Shown here piece after piece: positions 35,974 through 44,396 of a DNA stretch of 64,000 nt; position 1 is the stretch's first letter; every line of letters starts with the position of its first letter. The position numbers and the translations under genes were made by a program. The stretch is from Melioribacteraceae bacterium (GTDB lineage: Bacteria; Bacteroidota; Ignavibacteria; Ignavibacteriales; Melioribacteraceae), in contig CP129490.1 of the NCBI GenBank assembly GCA_030584085.1, positions 186,001-250,000 on the forward strand, read 5' to 3'. The notes beneath the pieces were generated by a model. It saw only the letters and a program-made list of their open reading frames with translations, was not told where the DNA came from and did no database searches.

Positions 35974-37227
35974 ATGAAGAAAATATTTTTAATGATTTTG
36001 GCTCTGTGCGCAATAATAAGCGCACAGTCCAAAATTTTAATATGCATGGATCTTCAACAAACCGATCATCTCAAAGCATACGGTGTTACTTACAACGCTT
36101 TAGATAGAGGTCTCACAGCTGATTGGCTTCTCAATTATCGAGGCGGTTCATTTCTATTTGACTTTGACGATGATCTTGCTTTAAGATGCAAATTAAAAGG
36201 TGTTTCTTACGAACTCCTTTCTTCTCCACAAACAGTTGAAATTCTAGCTTATGTTCAAAATGAAGAACAGAATATGGATGTTGTTCGATTAGAAAAATCT
36301 CCGAAGATAGCAGTGTTTGTTCCTGAAGGATTTCTCCCGTGGGATGATGCCGTTTCTCTTGTTTTGGATTATGCGGAAGTTCCATATGATAAAATATGGA
36401 TTCAAGAAATAATTCAAGGCGATCTTCAAAAATATGATTGGCTTCATCTTCATCACGAAGATTTTACAGGGCAGTATGGAAAATTTTATGCAAGCTACAG
36501 CAATGCGCAGTGGTATATTGAACAGCAAATGTTATATGAAAACGAAGCCAAAAAATTAGGTTTTACAAAAGTTAGCGAAATGGAACGAGCGGTTGTTTTT
36601 GAAATTAGAAATTACATTGCCGAAGGCGGGTTCTTGTTTGCAATGTGCTCCGCTACTGATTCTTATGATATAGCTTTGGCTGCAGTAAATACTGATATTG
36701 CTGATAGAATGTTTGACGGAGATCCTCCCGACGCAAACGCTCAAGAAAAATTAGATTTTTCTCAAACACTTGCGTTTGAAAACTTTCAGTTAGAAATGAA
36801 CCCTTACGTTTATGAATACAGTGATATTGATATTCAACCTTTGGAAGTTGGGAATCAGCAGAATGATTATTTCACTTTATTCGAGTTTTCTGCTAAGTAC
36901 GATCCGGTTCCTACAATGTTAACTCAAAACCACGTTAATGTTATTCGTGGATTTATGGGACAAACAACAATGTTCAGAAAACATTTAATAAAAAATTCAG
37001 TTTATATTTTGGGCGAACGCGAGGGAACAGATCAAGTTAAATATATTCATGGAAATTTTGGCAGAGGATTCTTTTCGTTTTATGGCGGACATGACCCTGA
37101 AGATTATCAACATGCGGTTGGTGACCCTGAAACCGATTTGAGTCTATATAAAAACTCGCCGGGTTACAGATTAATATTAAATAATATTTTATTCCCCGCA
37201 GCAAAAAAGAAAAAACAAAAAACATAA
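35974..37227 (+). CDS. Conserved exported protein commonly mislabelled 'asparagine synthetase B'
   Basis: The 417-residue product has a signal peptide (about 1-17) and matches a conserved Bacteroidota family: QTDHLKAYGVTYNALDRGLTADWLLNYRGGSFLF, then SPKIAVFVPEGFLPWDDAVSLVL, LHHEDFTGQYGKF, AEGGFLFAMCSATDS and FFSFYGGHDPEDY. Databases tend to call it asparagine synthetase B. It has no N-terminal catalytic cysteine and no SGGxDS pyrophosphatase loop, and it is exported, so that name does not fit. The central part looks like a glutaminase-type or ThuA-like fold (AEGGFLFAMCSA). Real function is unknown. It lies 38 bp after clpX. Confidence 0.8.
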   Translation: MKKIFLMILALCAIISAQSKILICMDLQQTDHLKAYGVTYNALDRGLTADWLLNYRGGSFLFDFDDDLALRCKLKGVSYELLSSPQTVEILAYVQNEEQNMDVVRLEKSPKIAVFVPEGFLPWDDAVSLVLDYAEVPYDKIWIQEIIQGDLQKYDWLHLHHEDFTGQYGKFYASYSNAQWYIEQQMLYENEAKKLGFTKVSEMERAVVFEIRNYIAEGGFLFAMCSATDSYDIALAAVNTDIADRMFDGDPPDANAQEKLDFSQTLAFENFQLEMNPYVYEYSDIDIQPLEVGNQQNDYFTLFEFSAKYDPVPTMLTQNHVNVIRGFMGQTTMFRKHLIKNSVYILGEREGTDQVKYIHGNFGRGFFSFYGGHDPEDYQHAVGDPETDLSLYKNSPGYRLILNNILFPAAKKKKQKT

Positions 37228-37238
37228 CCGGAAGCTTT

Positions 37239-37895
37239 ATGAGATTTTTAAAAATTAAAAACAGCAATGAACAAGTTGAAGTCGGTAAAATAGTTTGTGT
37301 CGGCAGAAATTATGCAAAACATGCCGAAGAACTCGGTAACGAAATACCTGAATTCCCATTAATATTTTTAAAGCCGGCTTCGGTTTTAATATCAGATAAT
37401 GAAAATATTATTAAACCCAAAAATTCGGGTGAGCTTCACCATGAAGTAGAACTGGTTTTATTGATTGGTGAAACAATTAAAGATGCAGACGAAACACAAG
37501 CTGAAAATGCAATAGCTGGTTATGCCGTTGGACTTGATATGACTCTTCGGGATATCCAAAGTGAGTTAAAAAAGAAAGGTCATCCTTGGACTCTTGCAAA
37601 AGTTTTTGACACTTCTGCTGTCATTTCAGAGTTCGTTAGTAAGAAAGATTATCAATTAAGCGGAAATGAAAAAATAGAACTTTACATAAATGATGAAATC
37701 AAACAATCATCCTCGTTAGATTTTATGCTGTTTAATTCAACTCAAATTGTTGCATATCTATCTTCAAAATTCACGTTGGAAAAAGGAGATTTAATATTTA
37801 CCGGAACTCCGGAGGGTGTTGGAGCTGTTAATATTGGAGACGAAATTAAAGCCGAAATTGAGAATATTGGTAAACTAAAACTGAAAGTAGAATAA
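37239..37895 (+). CDS. Fumarylacetoacetate hydrolase (FAH) family protein
   Basis: The 218-residue protein is of the short FAH/YcgM type. It has KIVCVGRNYAKHAEEL (about 20-35), FLKPASVLI, LHHEVELVLLIG with the metal-binding glutamates (about 66-77), a GLDMTLRDIQSELKKKGHPW segment and TGTPEGVGAV near the C-terminus. Members are Mg-dependent hydrolases or decarboxylases of acylpyruvates or oxaloacetate. A link to phenylacetate or homogentisate breakdown cannot be inferred from the location. It starts 11 bp after the previous gene and is followed closely by a rhodanese gene. Confidence 0.93.
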   Translation: MRFLKIKNSNEQVEVGKIVCVGRNYAKHAEELGNEIPEFPLIFLKPASVLISDNENIIKPKNSGELHHEVELVLLIGETIKDADETQAENAIAGYAVGLDMTLRDIQSELKKKGHPWTLAKVFDTSAVISEFVSKKDYQLSGNEKIELYINDEIKQSSSLDFMLFNSTQIVAYLSSKFTLEKGDLIFTGTPEGVGAVNIGDEIKAEIENIGKLKLKVE

Positions 37896-37898
37896 ACT

Positions 37899-38267
37899 AT
37901 GAATATAAAATTCGCTATCATAGCATTACTCGTTTTAATTACTACATCATGTGCACAAAGACCAAATGTGCCATCAATAACAATTGAAGAATTTATTGAA
38001 AAAATCGAAACAGATACTTCACTGGTTATCTTAGATGTAAGAACTCCGCAAGAATTGGTTGGGCCGCTCGGGAAAATTGAATCAGTTATAAATATTCCTG
38101 TTCAAGAATTATCTGATAGAGTTAGTGAATTAGAGAAATATAAAGGGAAAAACATAGCGGTTATTTGTCGTACCGGGAATAGATCAACTTTTGCGACAAA
38201 AATACTTATAGAAAACGGTCATAAAGCTGAAAACGTGTTGGACGGAATGGTGAAGTATAGGAAATAA
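37899..38267 (+). CDS. Rhodanese-domain lipoprotein
   Basis: The 122-residue product has a lipoprotein signal (LLVLITTSCAQ, cysteine at about 18) and a single rhodanese domain: VILDVRTPQELVGPLGKIE, INIPVQELSDR and the active-site loop CRTGNRST, whose cysteine would carry the persulfide. The loop has the six-residue size of sulfurtransferases. Export places it in the periplasm or at the outer membrane, where such domains may handle sulfane sulfur or thiosulfate. It lies 3 bp after the FAH gene and 10 bp before the ArsC-like gene. Confidence 0.92.
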   Translation: MNIKFAIIALLVLITTSCAQRPNVPSITIEEFIEKIETDTSLVILDVRTPQELVGPLGKIESVINIPVQELSDRVSELEKYKGKNIAVICRTGNRSTFATKILIENGHKAENVLDGMVKYRK

Positions 38268-38277
38268 AAGGGAAATA

Positions 38278-38619
38278 ATGATTCAAATATTTGGAACCAA
38301 AAAGTGTAAGGAAACACAAAAGGCAGAACGTTTTTTTAAAGAAAGAAAAATTGATTATCAATTTTGTGATCTTACCGAAAAAGGTGTGAGTAAAAAGGAA
38401 TTTGATAATTTTTTGCAATTTTATGAACTTGAAGAACTTATAGACAAGGAAGGCAAACATTATAAAAAAAGAAATTTGCAATATATTCTGCATAATATCG
38501 AAACAGAATTGTTGGAAGATCCGTTGCTCTTTAAAACTCCGATTGTAAGATTAAATAGAAAAGTTGTTCTTGGTTACAATGTAGATGCTTGGTCAACATT
38601 TGCTTCCGAAGCAGATTGA
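38278..38619 (+). CDS. ArsC/Spx-like thioredoxin-fold protein
   Basis: The 113-residue product has the ArsC/Spx layout: IQIFGTKKCKETQKAERFFKERKIDYQFCDL, then KGVSKKEFDNFL, LLEDPLLFKTPIVR and a C-terminal YNVDAWSTF. The cysteine in KKCKET lies where the arsenate-reductase cysteine or Spx CXXC would be; here the motif is CKET, so only one cysteine is present. A glutaredoxin-coupled arsenate reductase or a redox-sensitive regulator are both possible. Preceded by AAAAGGGA. Its 3' end overlaps the convergent kinase gene by 46 bp. Confidence 0.85.
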   Translation: MIQIFGTKKCKETQKAERFFKERKIDYQFCDLTEKGVSKKEFDNFLQFYELEELIDKEGKHYKKRNLQYILHNIETELLEDPLLFKTPIVRLNRKVVLGYNVDAWSTFASEAD

Positions 38620-41600
38620 TTTATCACCGATAAAGGAATCACGGCCTTAATTTTTGTACCATCCTTTATCATCGATTTAATAGAAAACTTTCCTTGCAAA
38701 AAGAGAATTCTTTCTTCCATGCTTTTTAAACCCATACGTCTGCTGTTACTTGAATGAAGAATGTCTTCAACCTCAAAACCTTTACCGTCATCTTCTATTC
38801 TAATAATTAGAGAATCATCTTGAGTTACTAGTATAACAAGTGCGCTATTAGCGTCTGAATGTTTTCTTACATTCCAAAGTGCTTCCTGTATGAAGCGATA
38901 TATATTATTCCCGGATTCTTCGGAGATTTTGAAAGACTCCTCTAAATTTGTAAAAAATTCCACATCAATTTTCATGTGGTTGTTAAAATCATTACATAGT
39001 GCATGAATAGAATTTACAAACCCTGTTTGTTTGATAGAATTTGCATGAAGAAAATAAGCTAAGTCCCGCAAGTAAATTGTTAACTCCGAAATTTTATCTG
39101 AAATCCACGAGTAATTTTCATGCTCGGCTTTATTGCTTTCAATCAATTTATCGACTTCTAATTTTAACACCGCCATATCTTGAGCAATATGATCATGTAG
39201 ATCTCTGGCAATCTTTTCGCTTTGTTCTTCCTGCGCGGTAAAAATTCTTTGTGTTAATATCCTAATATTCTTTTCAGATTCTTGGAGCTGACTTGTTCTA
39301 ATTTTCACTTTTTCTTCAAGCAAATTTGAATAGCGTGATCTTACTATATAATTATAGATTGAATAGCTGACTGCAACCGATAATAACACGAGTAGAGCCA
39401 AAAACCAACTCTGTATATAAAATGGTGATCCAATAAAAATCGTATTAGAGTAAACAGTATCACTTGAAACACCGTTTGGATTAATTGATGAAACCCCAAC
39501 CTTATATTCACCGGGGGCAAGGTTTCTTAAGTAAAATGAAGTTTCGTTTGTATTATAAATCTCGGTTGTTCCGTCATCAATGTTTTCTAATAAAACAGAA
39601 TAGGTCATTGCAGTTTCATCGATGAAGCTTGGTGAATTGTACATTATAATCAAATCATTATTTGTGTGGGGAAATTCAATCTCTTCAGTTATATTGTTAA
39701 TATTACCATCCAGATCAGAAATTCCGATAAAATTAATTTTTGGTTTAATCTCGTAATACTCAGCATGATATGCTTCTGGAATAAAAATTGAAAGCCCATT
39801 TTCAGTACCGATATAAACTTTATTATCATCAAAAAGAAAAGCATCGCGATTAGTTTCAACACCGGCAAAACCATCCTTTGTTGTAAATCTCCTAAATTCA
39901 CCGGTTTTGGGATTCCACCTTAAAGCTCCGCCCATTAGTCCAAACCATATATAATCATTTTCTTTTTCGATAAAGAAAATAGGATCAGAAATTTTTAAGT
40001 CGGGGAATTCTTTTAATTCTTTTCCGTCAAAAACCAATAAACCGCCGTAAGAACCGATGAGCCAGTTATTTTCGCTAATATTTAAGAGAGCATATATTTC
40101 ATCCTTTTGTTTATCAGCAACTTTATATTGAGTAAACCCTCCGTTTAGAAGGTTGTATAAATAAACCCCTCTTCTTGTTGCAAGTATCAGCTTATTTTCA
40201 CTAAAATAATCCATTGCTCGGATATTTAGGTTATGCTCACGAAAAATCTCGCTGAAATAATCATTAGAAAGTTTGTTCAAGCTACTAAATGTTGAGAAAT
40301 AGATATGCTGTTCTGATGCAAGAAATAAACTCATATAACTGGTTTTAATATTAGAATCTATTACTAACCAATCCAGATATCCATTTCTACTAATAGTACC
40401 AACCCCCATGCGTTGTGACGTGAAATAAACTCTATCATCATTAGGATTATATTCGGTCTTGATTATCCTTGAAAATAAATCAAAATCGTTTTGGTTTAGA
40501 TGAATGCGTTTAACAAGTTCCCCTTGAATAAAAGTGAAACCGGAATTGTGACCCAAGATTAAAGGTCCATCAGGAAATCTGGAAATTGAAGTAACTTCAT
40601 TTTCCAAAAAAGTAGATGAGTTTAGATGATTGGAAAATGGGGAATACCGAATTTTGCTTATTCCTCTTAGTGTAGTTATCCATAAATTTTTTTCATAATC
40701 AATATATACTGAAGTTGCGCCTGAAGTTGTAAAGTTTTCACTTACATCTAGTTTTTTAATGGATTTAAAAACAGAAGAATATTGATAAAGATGGAATTTT
40801 GTCCCGAAATAAAAATCATTATTTGGTGATTTTGCAAGAAAAGGAAGGTTGATGTGTTCTTCGTAAAAATTAAGAAACATGTTTGTAATTATTTTTTCAT
40901 AATGTGTCCCAGTTAATTTACCAATCCATGTTTTAGTAAGAAAATACACCTCATTGTTTAAGTAATCATTCAAGATAGTGTAAACAGGAATATCTGCGTT
41001 GACTAAATTTTTGCTAATTCTATTACCCTGAAAATCATGTTGAAACAGTCCTTTGTTTGTCGCAACAAGTATATGTTCGTCAATAAACCTTACATCATAA
41101 ATAATATCTGTGTCTTCAATTTCTATTCTAGTTAGAGCTAAACTATCATTTGTTGAGATTAGAACTTCCGTTCGGTTAACAACCAGAATAATTCTTCTCT
41201 CATCAGAAGTGTACGAAATATCAAAAGAAAGTAATGATTTGTATTCATTACCCATGGAAGGTAAATTCGACCATTCAGAATCTTTCAAATAAAATATTTT
41301 TTTACTTTGGTCATAAGGGATAGCCCATAGAATTCCCTTTTCATCTAATCTAAGAATCTGAAAATGTAAATCGGCCTTTTCACTACCCAAAGAATCGTGT
41401 AGTATCCAATTATTCCCATCGTACTCAATCAACCCTTTTTCTGAAGCAAACCACATGTTACCGTTACTAGCTTGAACACAATCATAAATTGTTGAAACAG
41501 GTAAACCATCAACTGCTGTGTAATTTTTTATAAGTGATTGTTGTGGGAAAATTGTTGTTGTAAAGATTAGAACTATAATGATGATGTTGAGTGGATGCAT
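38574..41600 (-). CDS. Two-component sensor with periplasmic propeller and NarL-type kinase
   Basis: The 1008-residue protein begins with a signal peptide (about 1-20), followed by many two-component regulator propeller repeats (residues about 25-610, including YDCVQASNGNMWFASEKGLI and SVYIDYEKNLWITTLRGI), a Y_Y_Y domain (about 645-725), one membrane helix (about 733-753), a coiled coil, a HisKA_3 region with acceptor H802 in RDLHDHIAQ and an HATPase domain ending near 990. Such kinases sense polymers or peptides outside and phosphorylate NarL/LuxR-type regulators. No such regulator lies next to it, so its partner must be elsewhere. The last 46 bp overlap the ArsC-like gene in the opposite direction. 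Confidence 0.93.
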   Translation of the reverse strand: MHPLNIIIIVLIFTTTIFPQQSLIKNYTAVDGLPVSTIYDCVQASNGNMWFASEKGLIEYDGNNWILHDSLGSEKADLHFQILRLDEKGILWAIPYDQSKKIFYLKDSEWSNLPSMGNEYKSLLSFDISYTSDERRIILVVNRTEVLISTNDSLALTRIEIEDTDIIYDVRFIDEHILVATNKGLFQHDFQGNRISKNLVNADIPVYTILNDYLNNEVYFLTKTWIGKLTGTHYEKIITNMFLNFYEEHINLPFLAKSPNNDFYFGTKFHLYQYSSVFKSIKKLDVSENFTTSGATSVYIDYEKNLWITTLRGISKIRYSPFSNHLNSSTFLENEVTSISRFPDGPLILGHNSGFTFIQGELVKRIHLNQNDFDLFSRIIKTEYNPNDDRVYFTSQRMGVGTISRNGYLDWLVIDSNIKTSYMSLFLASEQHIYFSTFSSLNKLSNDYFSEIFREHNLNIRAMDYFSENKLILATRRGVYLYNLLNGGFTQYKVADKQKDEIYALLNISENNWLIGSYGGLLVFDGKELKEFPDLKISDPIFFIEKENDYIWFGLMGGALRWNPKTGEFRRFTTKDGFAGVETNRDAFLFDDNKVYIGTENGLSIFIPEAYHAEYYEIKPKINFIGISDLDGNINNITEEIEFPHTNNDLIIMYNSPSFIDETAMTYSVLLENIDDGTTEIYNTNETSFYLRNLAPGEYKVGVSSINPNGVSSDTVYSNTIFIGSPFYIQSWFLALLVLLSVAVSYSIYNYIVRSRYSNLLEEKVKIRTSQLQESEKNIRILTQRIFTAQEEQSEKIARDLHDHIAQDMAVLKLEVDKLIESNKAEHENYSWISDKISELTIYLRDLAYFLHANSIKQTGFVNSIHALCNDFNNHMKIDVEFFTNLEESFKISEESGNNIYRFIQEALWNVRKHSDANSALVILVTQDDSLIIRIEDDGKGFEVEDILHSSNSRRMGLKSMEERILFLQGKFSIKSMIKDGTKIKAVIPLSVINQSASEANVDQASTL

Positions 41601-41646
41601 TGATTATTTGATATATATGACGATTAAATCAAATATAATAAAATTG

Positions 41647-42261
41647 TTAAATAATACTCCTAATTTCGAGCGCGGAAATAAAGTCATCATGTCCTTTGAA
41701 CTGAACGGCATCCCAACCAACTAATTTCGCAGCTTCTACATATTCTAAAATATCATCGGTGTAAAAATGCGCATCGGATTTTTCGTTTGTAAATTTTTCA
41801 ACTGCTCTAAAAATTTCACTTTCGGGTTTAGAAAATCCTACTTCGTAGGAAAGTATTTGTTTATCAAAATACTTTAGAAAATCGTATTCGCCCCAGCCAT
41901 ACTGCTTATGAATGATATTCGTGTTCGATAATAAAACTAATTTATAGTTTTCTTTTAACTTCGGTAGAAGATCAATCATTTGTTGATTAACAGTGAACAT
42001 CTTCGAATAAATATTACAAAATTCTTCTGCAGAAACTTTATGTTCCAGCCAATCAAGCATCGTGTTTATGAATTGGTCGATTTCTACTTTACCATTATCA
42101 AAAAGTTGATGGACATGATAATTCTCATTATACAATTTATCAAATCGATCTCCTAAACCTGATTCAATTTTATTAAAATTATCTATTACTATTTGTGAAT
42201 CGAATGGAAGAAGGACTTTCCCTAAATCAAAAACAATAACACGGTAATCTGAATTTTTCAT
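41647..42261 (-). CDS. HAD-superfamily phosphatase (IA, YihX-like)
   Basis: The 204-residue protein has motif I VIVFDLGKVLLPFD, with the nucleophile aspartate followed by L-G instead of L-D, as in YihX-type enzymes. Motif II is LVLLSNTN (S/N), a lysine sits in FSKPESEIF (motif III), and motif IV is FYTDDILEYVEAAK with two aspartates. YihX acts on glucose-1-phosphate and related sugar phosphates, but substrate cannot be fixed. It lies 41 bp downstream of the M16 pair, separated by a strong palindrome, and 46 bp before the sensor kinase on the same strand. Confidence 0.9.
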   Translation of the reverse strand: MKNSDYRVIVFDLGKVLLPFDSQIVIDNFNKIESGLGDRFDKLYNENYHVHQLFDNGKVEIDQFINTMLDWLEHKVSAEEFCNIYSKMFTVNQQMIDLLPKLKENYKLVLLSNTNIIHKQYGWGEYDFLKYFDKQILSYEVGFSKPESEIFRAVEKFTNEKSDAHFYTDDILEYVEAAKLVGWDAVQFKGHDDFISALEIRSII

Positions 42262-42271
42262 AGAAAGGATT

Positions 42272-42298
42272 TGCGGTCGATCTCTAGGATCGACCGCA
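42272..42298. terminator. GC-rich hairpin between M16 and HAD genes
   Basis: TGCGGTCGATC (42272-42282) and GATCGACCGCA (42288-42298) are perfect 11-base complements around a 5-base loop. It lies 4 bp beyond the 3' end of the M16 gene and 11 bp upstream of the HAD start. There is no T-run, so it may be a transcript-processing hairpin or a dispersed palindromic repeat rather than a full terminator. Confidence 0.45.
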
Positions 42299-42302
42299 TT
42301 AA

Positions 42303-44369
42303 TTAGTTAAACATTGTGTCCGGTAAATTTTGATTGACTTTTATTTCCGTTACTTCTAAATCTATTGATTGTGGACCAATCTGCTGAGTTAACTTGTGTG
42401 GATAAAGTAAACCATTGACTTCTCTGTAATCACTCATATCTACAGTTTGATTAAAACTTCCTTGAGGTGTGTCAACGGTCGCGATTTCTCTAACCTTTAA
42501 TCCGCTTTCAACATCAAAATAATGATACCATTTTTTCCCCGAAGGTAAGGTTAACTCAATTTCGTAAGCATCCTTCCCATTGACATCTTTAATACCTTTT
42601 ATTGCAGATGAAATACCGTGTTTATCATAATCAAAATAGAGATTAAATGTTGATTGGTACTTCAATCCTTCAAGTTGATTTCCCTCAATAGGTTGTTCTT
42701 GTCCGTTTGCTATTTGCTTGCCTGACTCACCATTAAAAATTGTTGTTTGCTTAAATACACCGGCATCAAGTTCTTGGAAGAGTTTATTCGGAGATTTTCT
42801 TGCAATAGTTAGCGTAATATCGAAACCTTGAACTTTTCCTTTTAACGACGTTGTAACATCATTCACGGACTCTAACTTTTCTTTCCCGCCTTGAGCTTTA
42901 ATATAATTCTCGATTATTGATTCAACAGTCACGCTTTCATCAACTTTTTTTGCATCCGGATCGTATTCAACGGTATGAATATCATAATAATTTAATTTTC
43001 CGCTTAAAGAAAATTTTTCTAAATCCTCTGCTACTTCTTCAGCCTTCCCGACAACCAAAATATAAGCTTCATCAGGATTTATATATTTTTTAGAAACCGC
43101 AATAACATCTTCTTTTGTAATAGCCGCTAAATTTTTAAGATAGTTTTGATAATAATCCGCAGACAAATTATATCGTTCAATGTTTAGTGCAAATCGAGCT
43201 ATAGTTTGTGGATCTTCAAGTGATCGTGCAAATATACCTGTCAAATAATTTTTTGCTGTTTCAAATTCTTCATCCGTAAATTCACCTGTTCGCATTTTTT
43301 TCATTTCGGAAAGTATTTCTGTAATTGTACTATCTGTAACATCATTTCTAACCTGAGTTGAAGCATCAAATCGACCAATAAGTTCATCGGAATCTATGCT
43401 TGATCTTGCTCCGTAAGTGTAACCTTTAGCCTCACGTAAATTAGAATTAAGCTTTGAAGAAAAGTATCCACCGAGTATCATATTCGCAACTGATACTTTT
43501 ATTGCGTCGGCAGACCCAACTTTAAAATTAACCGGATATGAAACATGTAAAACTGATTGAACAGATTGAGGTCTATCAACAATAGCCACTTTATTTACCA
43601 ATGGTGCTGCGGGAGTTTTATATTTCAGCTCAGCAACTTCTTTCGATTTCCAATTCCCGAAATATTTATCAACCAATTCTTCCGCTTCATCGGTATCGAT
43701 GTCTCCGACTATTGCCAAGTAGGAAATCGATGGACTAAAGTAATTATCATAATATTGCTGGCAGACTTCCAGTGAAATATTTTCAACAGTTTGTTCGGTT
43801 ACTTGTTCACCGTATGGATGTTCTAAACCGTAAACAAGTGCATTTCTTACATTATTAGCAATAGTATTTGGATCATCTTTCTGAGCTTTCAATCCTGAAA
43901 TCGTCTGCTTTTTTAATTTATCCAATTCATCTTGTTGGAAGCTCGCATTTAAGACTATATCCGACATTAATTCAAGAAGTCTATCGGTATGCTTAGTTAG
44001 CGAACTTGCATATACTCCCGTGGATGATGTTGATAGTGTCGCGCCAATAAAATCAACAGCTTCGTCAATTTCCGATTTTGATTTGGTTGTCGTCCCTGTT
44101 CTCAGTAAAGGACCCACAATAGAAGTAAAACCGGCATATTCATTTTCTAAAATAGGATCGCGGTCAATTACTAGAGAAAAAGCAACTCTAGGCAGTTTAT
44201 CATTCTTAACAACAAATACTTTTAAACCGTTTTCTAAAGTGAAAGAATGCGGATTGCTTAATTGAATTTCCGGTGCTGGGCCTGCTTCCGGCATAACTGA
44301 TCTATCAACTTGTGCAAAAAGCGACATTGATAATAGAACAGTAAAAATCATTAAAAATTTATTATTCAT
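42303..44369 (-). CDS. M16-family peptidase-like protein without the zinc motif
   Basis: I prefer ATG 44367-44369, next to GGAGA, over the GTG at 44390, although the spacing to that site is short. The 688-residue product has a signal peptide (FTVLLSMSLFAQ) and two M16 repeats: FTLENGLKVFVVKN at the start and LAIVGDIDTDEAEELVDKYF in the first half. At the place where active members have HXXEH it reads YAGFTSIVGPLL, so it should be a non-catalytic subunit. After about residue 470 a further domain (SIIENYIKAQGGKEKLESV) of outer-membrane lipoprotein type follows. Next to it lies an M16 gene with an intact motif; the pair likely form a heterodimer in the periplasm. Confidence 0.92.
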   Translation of the reverse strand: MNNKFLMIFTVLLSMSLFAQVDRSVMPEAGPAPEIQLSNPHSFTLENGLKVFVVKNDKLPRVAFSLVIDRDPILENEYAGFTSIVGPLLRTGTTTKSKSEIDEAVDFIGATLSTSSTGVYASSLTKHTDRLLELMSDIVLNASFQQDELDKLKKQTISGLKAQKDDPNTIANNVRNALVYGLEHPYGEQVTEQTVENISLEVCQQYYDNYFSPSISYLAIVGDIDTDEAEELVDKYFGNWKSKEVAELKYKTPAAPLVNKVAIVDRPQSVQSVLHVSYPVNFKVGSADAIKVSVANMILGGYFSSKLNSNLREAKGYTYGARSSIDSDELIGRFDASTQVRNDVTDSTITEILSEMKKMRTGEFTDEEFETAKNYLTGIFARSLEDPQTIARFALNIERYNLSADYYQNYLKNLAAITKEDVIAVSKKYINPDEAYILVVGKAEEVAEDLEKFSLSGKLNYYDIHTVEYDPDAKKVDESVTVESIIENYIKAQGGKEKLESVNDVTTSLKGKVQGFDITLTIARKSPNKLFQELDAGVFKQTTIFNGESGKQIANGQEQPIEGNQLEGLKYQSTFNLYFDYDKHGISSAIKGIKDVNGKDAYEIELTLPSGKKWYHYFDVESGLKVREIATVDTPQGSFNQTVDMSDYREVNGLLYPHKLTQQIGPQSIDLEVTEIKVNQNLPDTMFN

Positions 44370-44396
44370 TTCATTCTCCAATTTTCTCACAAACTT

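Noticed and set aside
35974-37227. Asparagine synthetase B
   Set aside because: Exported chain without the catalytic cysteine or ATP-pyrophosphatase loop.
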